Shown here piece after piece: positions 58,921 to 64,000 of a DNA stretch of 64,000 bases. The notes under the pieces are model-generated. The model did not search any database, had not been told where the DNA came from, and saw only the letters and a list, made by a program, of their open reading frames with translations. The stretch comes from Hymenobacter monticola (GTDB lineage Bacteria; Bacteroidota; Bacteroidia; Cytophagales; Hymenobacteraceae). Position 1 is the first letter of the stretch; each line of letters starts with the position of its first letter. The stretch covers positions 4,092,001-4,156,000 of the forward strand of contig NZ_CP094534.1 in assembly GCF_022811645.1 (NCBI RefSeq), in the 5' to 3' direction. A program made the translations under genes and the position numbers.

Positions 58921-58922
58921 GG

Positions 58923-59456
58923 TTAGTCATTGCTCTCTTTGTTTTTCTCCAAGAGCTGACGCATCTGGAGCAATTCATCGACTGACCAGTTATCCAAGTT
59001 GTTGTGAACTGCAATCTGCTGTTTGGCTTCGATCCTAATAGGGGCATCATACCCTTTCACCTTAGCGATCGTGTTCATCAGCTTGATAGCTGCATCACGG
59101 TCACCACCTTTCATGGCATCTCGGTAGAGGAATTCCAGCTGTGTCAGGTAATCTTCTCTGCCATTCTCTTCACGCTCTGCTTTGGTCGCTTTCAGCTCTT
59201 CCCTGTACTGCTTCTGAAGAGCCTTGACATACCTCTGAGTGAGGGTGAATTCCTCCATCATCATGGCCACCCGGTCATGGTAGGGCACTCCCTTACCGAT
59301 CAGATCTCTGATGTAGTTGAAGTAGAGTTGACGCTTCTCTTTATGGGCTGCCTTTGAGACAGCATTCATGGCTGCCACTCCCTTTGTGAGCTGAAGTGCA
59401 ATTCTTGACTTGATTTGCTCTCTCAGAGCTTGTTCTCTGTTTATATTGCTGTCCAT
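58923..59456 (-). CDS. terminase small subunit-like protein
   Basis: 177 residues from ATG 59456 (MDSNINREQALREQIKSRIA). Helical, with KAAHKEKRQLYFNYIRDLIG and YRDAMKGGDRDAAIKLMNTI; ends KVKGYDAPIRIEAKQQIAVH, then a short tail. Position and helical content fit the DNA-recognition subunit. The longer in-frame extension to 59531 reads through the repeated motif and is unlikely; the motif ends one base before ATG. Confidence 0.75.
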   Translation of the reverse strand: MDSNINREQALREQIKSRIALQLTKGVAAMNAVSKAAHKEKRQLYFNYIRDLIGKGVPYHDRVAMMMEEFTLTQRYVKALQKQYREELKATKAEREENGREDYLTQLEFLYRDAMKGGDRDAAIKLMNTIAKVKGYDAPIRIEAKQQIAVHNNLDNWSVDELLQMRQLLEKNKESND

Positions 59457-59457
59457 C

Positions 59458-59472
59458 TGGTAGTTATAAGCC
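59458..59472 (-). promoter_or_regulatory. repeated phage motif before terminase small subunit
   Basis: Coding-strand GGCTTATAACTACCA, one base before ATG 59456. If TATAAC is a -10 box, the transcript would be leaderless. Confidence 0.65.
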
Positions 59473-59495
59473 AGGAGAGCAGGGGCATTCACAAT

Positions 59496-59530
59496 AAAAA
59501 AACCTACCAACAGAGTCAGTAGGGTTTCCA
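59496..59530. terminator. hairpin, left member of an inverted terminator pair
   Basis: AACCTAC...GTAGGGTT with loop CAACAGAGTCA and A6 before it (leftward U-run). Its complement recurs at about 59900-59934: CCTACCAACAGAGTC here, GACTCTGTTGGTAGG there. Confidence 0.6.
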
Positions 59531-59534
59531 ACTC

Positions 59535-59899
59535 ATGAAGAACATAATACTGTTACAGCTCAACTGCTTTAGTTATTGTGAGTCTAATATGCCTAGTTAG
59601 TCAGTAGTCATTTACACCAAAAAAACGCTGCGAAACAGGGTGTATCAGGTGCTCTACCATCTCTTCTACTGCTACTCTACCACACTCCAATCACTCCCAT
59701 ATGCTCTACCAACCTCTACCACTAGCTCACCACTATTCAGGCTGGTCAGCCCTTACTATATTGTGGGAACATTTGCAAGTGGTTAGTCCACTGTAGTAGA
59801 GGAACTTAACTATACTAACTGTTGTTGTGCTAGTGACAATCACTGTACTGTTATAACCGTGCTCTATTAGCGTACCCCATCCAAGGCTTTCACACTGGC
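59535..59899. other. non-coding region between the inverted terminator pair
   Basis: About 365 bases with no open frame of note. It contains copy 2 of the duplicated non-coding block. A packaging site, regulatory RNA or phage origin could lie here. Confidence 0.5.
59626..59774. repeat. duplicated non-coding block, copy 2
   Basis: 149 bp. Ends match copy 1 (CGCTGCGAAACAGGGT at 59626, AGGCTGGTCAGC and TTACTATATTGTGGGAACATTT at the other end). The core is guanine-poor with many CTCTACC/CACTCC units. GGCTG-GT-CAGCC can fold as a small hairpin. Confidence 0.75.
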
Positions 59900-59934
59900 A
59901 ACCCTATCGACTCTGTTGGTAGGGTTTCTTTATG
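59900..59934. terminator. hairpin, right member of an inverted terminator pair
   Basis: AACCCTA...TAGGGTT with loop TCGACTCTGTTGG, then TTTCTTT for rightward transcripts. Near-complement of 59496-59530. Confidence 0.6.
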
Positions 59935-59952
59935 GGGCACTACTTTCGAGTC

Positions 59953-60087
59953 ATGCTACTATTCAAGGTGTCGATCGATTATTTCATTCTCCTCATCGAT
60001 GTTATCATTTTGGTGCTCGTGATAGCGGGGCTCAAATACGCATTTCATTATATTCACAGGCTAATCAAGGGCAGGAAAGGGGAGTAA
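59953..60087 (+). CDS. small single-helix membrane protein
   Basis: 44 residues from ATG 59953: MLLFKVSIDYFILLIDVIIL followed by VLVIAGLKYAFHYI and a basic end (HRLIKGRKGE). One long hydrophobic helix. It is the last gene before attR and rightward, towards the host lipoprotein gene, so it could be expressed from the prophage state. Function unknown. Confidence 0.5.
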   Translation: MLLFKVSIDYFILLIDVIILVLVIAGLKYAFHYIHRLIKGRKGE

Positions 60088-60109
60088 CAATCGTAAACCA
60101 CTCCATTCA

Positions 60110-60124
60110 ATAGGAAAGAGGCTC
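60110..60124 (+). repeat. ATAGGAAAGAGGCTC, right copy
   Basis: Exact 15-base match to 22245-22259, same orientation, again followed six bases on by GCGCGT. Confidence 0.55.
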
Positions 60125-60227
60125 GTGGTTGCGCGTAAACACGCTTGGAGTGGATTTATATGGCCCTCACCTGTGCGCGCGGTGGTGAGCGAATAAGCCA
60201 TTAATACAATTCCACTCCCTGATTCAC

Positions 60228-60268
60228 GGATACAAGATTGATCAAGTGGATACAAGAAACGGATACAA
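60228..60268. promoter_or_regulatory. right arm-type boxes (GGATACAA x3)
   Basis: GGATACAA at 60228-60235, 60248-60255 and 60261-60268, about 150 bases inside attR. The first is in the longer match GGATACAAGATTG shared with 20790. Confidence 0.62.
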
Positions 60269-60391
60269 ACACGCTTATAAGCTCATCCTTATCACTGAGC
60301 TTTCGCACCTTCCCTCATTCAAGGGAGAAACGTAAGTGATTGGGGGAGCATCACTTGTAATCCGATCACCTGATAGAAAGCTTGTTGGAAG

Positions 60392-60422
60392 TTGCTCCAT
60401 CACATTCGGGGAGTTACCTTCG
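60392..60422 (+). promoter_or_regulatory. rebuilt promoter of the lipoprotein gene (prophage TTG + att-core TACCTTCG)
   Basis: TTG at 60392-60394 comes from the prophage and TACCTTCG at 60415-60422 from the att core. Spacing is 20 bases, exactly as in the original promoter at 20645. ATG begins 5 bases after the -7 box, so the transcript is probably leaderless. Confidence 0.62.
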
Positions 60423-60460
60423 CGGCATGAAACTGACTCGCACGAACCTTTGGTTGGCCG
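60415..60460. repeat. attR (46-bp core)
   Basis: Identical to 20668-20713. Confidence 0.92.
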
Positions 60461-60612
60461 CCGCTACGGCCATGCTCCTGACGGCCTCCTGTTCCCAGGC
60501 CCCCGACGCCGCTGAAGCGGAGAAAGACCCTTCCGCCGACGCCGCCTACAAGCGCGCTCACCGGGCCGAAGGCTACCGCGAGGCCCAGCGCTCCAACGTC
60601 ACCCGCAACTAA
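60427..60612 (+). CDS. small lipoprotein, prophage integration target
   Basis: 61 residues: MKLTRTNLWLAAATAMLLTA followed by the lipobox cysteine (TASCSQ, Cys 22) and a short charged mature part (DAAEAEKDPSADAAYKRAHR...). The family of tiny Cys-anchored proteins is common in Cytophagales but has no assigned function. The first 11 codons and the -7 box are inside the att core. The gene reads intact after integration, and a strong terminator follows. Confidence 0.8.
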   Translation: MKLTRTNLWLAAATAMLLTASCSQAPDAAEAEKDPSADAAYKRAHRAEGYREAQRSNVTRN

Positions 60613-60658
60613 GTCTGCCGTCGGCCATTTGGGCCGGCCATCCAGTACCCTCGAAAAA

Positions 60659-60695
60659 GCAAAAGCCCCGACCAACAACTGGTCGGGGCTTTTGC
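60659..60695 (+). terminator. intrinsic terminator
   Basis: AAAAGCCCCGACCA / TGGTCGGGGCTTTT stem; also faces the convergent gene at 60731. Confidence 0.85.
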
Positions 60696-60730
60696 GTGTG
60701 GCCGTAGGTGGCCGGTGTCGGGTGGGCGCG

Positions 60731-61222
60731 TTAGGCCTCCACGGCCGCCAGTGTGGGCGTGAGCACCGGGGCGGTTTCGAAGCTTGGCAGGCTGATGCCG
60801 GCCAGCAGGTCGCGCTCCAACAAGTCGGCCCAGGTGCGCAGGTAAAGCACCACGTCGTCGCGCTGGTTGTGGCGGAGGGCGTTGCGGCGCTCGAAGGGGA
60901 TGGCGGCCCGGATGGTCGGGTCGGAAATGCGTTCGAGGTGGGAAAGGTCGCGGCGGCTGAAGCCGAGGGCCAGCATCTCGTCAATGGTCTGGTCGATGGG
61001 CAGGCCGCTGGTGGGGCAGTAGTCCACGAGCTGCCGCTCCCAGTCGCCATAACGCTGCATGGCGCGGGCGTGGATTTCGGCTTTGGTGAGGCGCGTGACG
61101 GTTTGGGCGAGGTGTCCGCAGTTGCAGCTGCCCATGTGGCCCCACTGGTAGGGCGCTTGGGTGGCGAGGCGCTGGGCCGTGTCGCGCAGGGCCTGAATGA
61201 CGGGAAGCGTGGGCTGTGCCAT
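60731..61222 (-). CDS. conserved hypothetical protein
   Basis: 163 residues, MAQPTLPVIQALRDTAQRLA..., with a possible metal-binding patch GHMGSCNCGHLAQTV (Cys-Asn-Cys with nearby His) at 28-42. The rest is helical (RYGDWERQLVDYCPTSGLPI). It reads like a cytoplasmic protein conserved in Cytophagales. The CxC-H patch is the only clue to activity. Confidence 0.7.
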   Translation of the reverse strand: MAQPTLPVIQALRDTAQRLATQAPYQWGHMGSCNCGHLAQTVTRLTKAEIHARAMQRYGDWERQLVDYCPTSGLPIDQTIDEMLALGFSRRDLSHLERISDPTIRAAIPFERRNALRHNQRDDVVLYLRTWADLLERDLLAGISLPSFETAPVLTPTLAAVEA

Positions 61223-61307
61223 TTTCAGTAGTCAGTAATAGGTATTAAGTATTCAGACCGGTTAGCCAAGACGGCAAGTGCGCGTCGGCAATCAGCATAA
61301 AAAGACA

Positions 61308-61339
61308 AACGGCCCGGAAAAAGTTTTCCGGGCCGTTTG
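61308..61339. terminator. intrinsic terminator
   Basis: AAACGGCCCGGAAAA / TTTTCCGGGCCGTTT stem, after the leftward helicase gene. Confidence 0.8.
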
Positions 61340-61380
61340 CTATCGAGAAAGGCTGAGCAGAACGCTACAAGGCGCGCCCC

Positions 61381-62901
61381 CTAGAACGAGCCCCGGCGCG
61401 CGCCACCGGCGTCGCCGCGCCGCCGGCCACCGAGGTTCCGGTCGCCACCTTCGCGGTTGCCGCCCACGTTCACGCGGGCGCCGCCGCTGCCGAAGCGGCG
61501 GGCGGTATCGGACTGGCCGTTATTGGCCGGAGCAGCGGGCCGGCTGCGCTCGCCGCTGGGGCGGCCGCCGCCGTTGTTGCCGCTGCCGCTGGGACGCTCG
61601 CCGCCGCGGCCGCCGCCAGAGCGTGCGCCGCCCTGGCCACCGCCCGAACGACCACCGCCGCCATTGCCCCCCTCGCGGGGGCCGCGGGCCGGGCGCCCGG
61701 CCGGGCCCTTGGGCCGGATGATGCGTTCGTTGCCGTGCAGCATCACCGGCTTGATGCGGCCCGAGGCAAAAGGATGCTCGTCGACCTCAATCTGCCGGCT
61801 GATGAGCTTCTGGATGTCCTGCAGGTAGGCGCGCTCTTCTTCTTCCACGAAGGAAAACGCGGTGCCGAAGGCGCCGGCCCGGCCAGTGCGGCCGATGCGG
61901 TGCACGTAGGTTTCGGGCTCGTTCGGGATTTCGTAGTTGATGACGTGGGTCAGCTCGTCCACGTCGATGCCGCGGGCGGCAATGTCGGTGGCCACCAGCA
62001 CGCGGGTGCTGCCGGCTTTGAAATTGGCGAGGGCGCGCTGGCGGTGGTTCTGGCTTTTGTTGCCGTGGATGGCTTCGGCCGGAATGGAATTGGCGGCCAG
62101 AGTTTTCACCACTTTGTCGGCGCCGTGCTTGGTGCGGGTGAAAACCAGCACGCGCTTGATGTCCTTGTCCTGCAGAATGTGGCGGAGCAGGGCGGGCTTG
62201 TCGTTATTTTCCACGAGGTACACAGACTGCGTCACGGTGTCGGCGGTGCTGCTGACGGGCGTCACGGCCACGCGCACCGGGTTGGGACGCAGGATGCTGG
62301 CGGCCAGTTCCTGAATCTGGCCGGGCATGGTGGCCGAGAAAAACAGCGTCTGGCGCTTGGCGGGCAGCTTGGGCAGGATGCGCTTGATGTCGTGGATGAA
62401 GCCCATGTCGAGCATGCGGTCGGCTTCGTCGAGCACGAACACCTCGATTTGGCGCAGGTCGACGAAGCCCTGATTCATGAGGTCGAGCAGGCGGCCGGGG
62501 GTGGCAATGAGCACCTCCACGCCGCGCTTGAGCGCCTGCACCTGCGGGTTCTGGCCCACGCCACCGAAGATAACCGTGTGGCGAATCTGGCTCAGGTGGC
62601 GGCCGTAGGCGCCAAAGCTTTCGTTAATCTGGATGGCGAGCTCGCGGGTGGGCGTGAGCACGAGGCAGCGAATGGCGCGGGGCGCGTGGTTGGCCACCTG
62701 GGCCGTGCGGTGCAGCACCTGCAGGATGGGCACGGTGAAAGCAGCGGTTTTGCCGGTGCCCGTTTGGGCCACGCCCAGCAGGTCTTTGCCTTCCAGCACG
62801 TGCGGAATGGCTTGTTCCTGAATGGGAGTGGGGTTGGTGTAGCCTTCCTCTTTGAGGGCTTTAAGAATGGGGTCAATCAGGTTTAAATCGTCAAACGTCA
62901 T
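61381..62901 (-). CDS. DEAD-box RNA helicase with RGG-rich tail
   Basis: 506 residues. All core motifs are visible: Q motif ([10 protein letters not shown]), Walker A ([11 protein letters not shown]), [13 protein letters not shown] (DEAD), FSATMP (SAT), [11 protein letters not shown] and [10 protein letters not shown] (motif VI). The last 115 residues are Gly/Arg/Ser-rich ([17 protein letters not shown]), a common RNA-binding tail in bacterial RhlE-like helicases. It unwinds RNA during ribosome assembly or cold adaptation. Single gene with its own terminator. Confidence 0.95.
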   Translation of the reverse strand: MTFDDLNLIDPILKALKEEGYTNPTPIQEQAIPHVLEGKDLLGVAQTGTGKTAAFTVPILQVLHRTAQVANHAPRAIRCLVLTPTRELAIQINESFGAYGRHLSQIRHTVIFGGVGQNPQVQALKRGVEVLIATPGRLLDLMNQGFVDLRQIEVFVLDEADRMLDMGFIHDIKRILPKLPAKRQTLFFSATMPGQIQELAASILRPNPVRVAVTPVSSTADTVTQSVYLVENNDKPALLRHILQDKDIKRVLVFTRTKHGADKVVKTLAANSIPAEAIHGNKSQNHRQRALANFKAGSTRVLVATDIAARGIDVDELTHVINYEIPNEPETYVHRIGRTGRAGAFGTAFSFVEEEERAYLQDIQKLISRQIEVDEHPFASGRIKPVMLHGNERIIRPKGPAGRPARGPREGGNGGGGRSGGGQGGARSGGGRGGERPSGSGNNGGGRPSGERSRPAAPANNGQSDTARRFGSGGARVNVGGNREGGDRNLGGRRRGDAGGARRGSF

Positions 62902-63321
62902 TCGAGTAGTAAGTAGTTAGCGCGGAGGCGATGATAGGCGCTCCGTCGTCAAAGTGTTGGCGAACAACTGTTCGCAAATGGAGTGGTTCAGCCTACGGAG
63001 TGGCGTAGGCCGTCATGGCCACGCCGGACGGGGCCAGGCGTGGGTGGGGTTGGCGGCTCGTCGGAGGCCGTCAGATTCCCGGTCTGAAGAGGAATGGGGT
63101 GAGGTGCGCTTACTTGCGGAGGCAGCCGAGGCGCGGGGCTTTGCCCGGCGCGGCCGGGCAGCGGGCTGCTCCGACGGCGGCCCTGGTAAATGCAAAGGTA
63201 CAACACAGATGCGCCAATGCCGGTTCGGTCTTTAGGCCGCGGCTGTCAGCGGGCTTTTTGGGCGGTAAGTATTCTTGCCATCCGCGTCGCAAGCTGTCAT
63301 CGGCCAATCGACCATTTAGAC
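62902..63321. other. intergenic region without supported genes
   Basis: 420 bases between divergent helicase and HAD genes. GC-rich palindromic fragments, no clear TAnnTTTG box, no RNA gene. Open frames here are reading-frame shadows of GC-rich DNA. Confidence 0.5.
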
Positions 63322-64000
63322 ATGTCGCCGAAAATCGAAAAATTGTCTGCTCCCTTAACCACCGTCCTGTTCGATTTAGACGACACGCTGTTCGACCACA
63401 TCGCCACCGCGCGGGCGTCGTTGCGGGCCAGCGCCAGTCCGCTTCCCTTTTTCCAAACCGTCGATTTCGAGGCCTTTTATCAGCGGTATAGTGAATTGTT
63501 GGAGGAAAACCACGCCCTGGTCATGGCCGGGCGCTATTCGTACGAAGAGGCCCGACGTCTGCGCTTTAAGCACCTGCTGGCCCCGTACTGGCCCAGCGCC
63601 ACGGCTGCTGAGATAGAGGCCTTTGTGCAAGCCAATCAAACCCATTATCCCCGGATGCGCCAGCCCATGGCCGGCGCGCGGGCCCTGCTGCACGCCCTGA
63701 AGCCGCGCCACCGCATTGGCATCGTGACAAACAACCGCACCGCTGAGCAGGAGGAGAAGCTAACTTTCCTGGGCATGACCGACCTGGTGGATGCGCTCAT
63801 TACCTCGGAAGATGTAGGGGTGCCCAAGCCCGACCCGCGGATTTTTGAGGTGGCGCTGCAACGCCTGGGGGCGCGGCCAGCGGAAGCCGTTTTGGTGGGC
63901 GACAACTGGCGGGCCGACGTGCTGGGTGCGCTGGATGTGGGTATCCGGCCCGTGTGGGTCAACCGGCTGGGCGTGGCGCGGCCTTTGGCCCACGTGGCCG
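63322..64000 (+). CDS. HAD-superfamily hydrolase (YjjG/YfnB-like), C-terminus outside window
   Basis: 226 residues from ATG 63322 (MSPKIEKLSAPLTTVLFDLD), incomplete. Motif I is FDLDDTLFD (Asp nucleophile and acid/base). The helical cap follows (SYEEARRLRFKHLLAPYWPS). Motif II Thr/Asn is in IGIVTNNR, motif III Lys in VGVPKPDPRIF, motif IV in LVGDNWRADVLGA. This order fits YjjG/YfnB-like nucleotide 5'-phosphatases. The substrate is unknown. Confidence 0.9.
   Translation, partial: MSPKIEKLSAPLTTVLFDLDDTLFDHIATARASLRASASPLPFFQTVDFEAFYQRYSELLEENHALVMAGRYSYEEARRLRFKHLLAPYWPSATAAEIEAFVQANQTHYPRMRQPMAGARALLHALKPRHRIGIVTNNRTAEQEEKLTFLGMTDLVDALITSEDVGVPKPDPRIFEVALQRLGARPAEAVLVGDNWRADVLGALDVGIRPVWVNRLGVARPLAHVA

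Larger units (their letters stand above)
20668..60460. mobile_element. siphovirus-type prophage (39.8 kb)
   Basis: Bounded by an exact 46-bp direct repeat (20668-20713 and 60415-60460). It contains integrase, terminase, portal, capsid, scaffold, protease, tail, tape-measure, fibre and lysis-type genes, no tail sheath, and an average base composition well below the host. GGATACAA boxes lie just inside both ends. An IS5-family element sits in its putative control region and no repressor is recognised, so inducibility is uncertain. Confidence 0.95.

Noticed and set aside
62954..63235. Open frames in the helicase-HAD intergenic region
   Set aside because: GC-rich frames on all strands with no motif or start signal.

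Overview
The window looks like the chromosome of a GC-rich Bacteroidetes of the Cytophagales type, most likely Hymenobacter or a close relative. The evidence is the high-GC chromosomal flanks, the Bacteroidetes-style promoters (TAnnTTTG-like -7 boxes with TTG about 20 bases upstream), the Ala/Lys-rich and RGG-rich tails, and the gene families present (DUF3127, GCS2/ATP-grasp amidoligases, cyanophycinase). Two integrated elements interrupt this chromosome: a 4.4-kb plasmid-like element (about 2837-7272) and a 39.8-kb siphovirus-type prophage (20668-60460). The prophage itself carries an IS5-family insertion sequence.

Chromosome, left arm (1-20667). A leftward operon encodes an esterase, an ATP-grasp ligase, a GCS2 carboxylate-amine ligase and a class I glutamine amidotransferase; this looks like an amidoligase pathway whose product is unknown. 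The 4.4-kb element has integrated at codons 9-12 of the ATP-grasp gene. It supplies a synonymously recoded start that restores the same first 12 residues. Next come an esterase-DinB fusion, small genes, an AlbA/Schlafen-like regulator, a DUF3127 protein, an isoaspartyl peptidase and a cyanophycinase (cyanophycin breakdown), an aldo/keto reductase, an M1 aminopeptidase, an L,D-transpeptidase lipoprotein and an XRE-type regulator.

Small element (2837-7272). It carries a tyrosine integrase, two small DNA-binding-type proteins, an 80-residue unknown, and a rolling-circle-type replication initiator with iteron-like repeats inside its 3' coding end. TGTACCCA boxes near both ends are likely integrase arm sites. 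No capsid genes are visible, so it is best read as an integrated cryptic plasmid or ssDNA-phage relative.

Prophage (20668-60460). A 46-bp direct repeat marks attL and attR. The repeat holds the -7 box and first codons of a small lipoprotein gene, and both junctions place a TTG exactly 20 bases upstream, so the host promoter is rebuilt after integration. The left third carries HNH nucleases, a minimal family-A DNA-polymerase-like protein, an IS-interrupted control region, a RusA-like resolvase, a lysis-type cassette (unimolecular-spanin-like lipoprotein plus small membrane proteins) and the integrase. The leftward structural genes lie from about 59.5 to 30.3 kb: terminase, tail chaperone with a -1 frameshift, tail proteins, tape measure, XkdF-type protease, scaffold, capsid, portal, connector and a YadA-like fibre. 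Accessory (moron) genes break up this block, including an ABC-three-component conflict system (51188-54781) and unknown genes at 37268, 40318, 49802 and 50068. A sigma-like protein (50470) and a repeated motif (GGCTTATAACTACC on the coding strand) just upstream of most structural transcription units suggest a phage-specific late switch. A non-coding block of about 140 bp with constant ends and a variable guanine-poor core occurs twice (24861 and 59626), once near the replication gene and once near the terminase.

Chromosome, right arm (60461-64000). The rebuilt lipoprotein gene is followed by a conserved hypothetical, a DEAD-box RNA helicase and the start of a HAD hydrolase that runs off the window.
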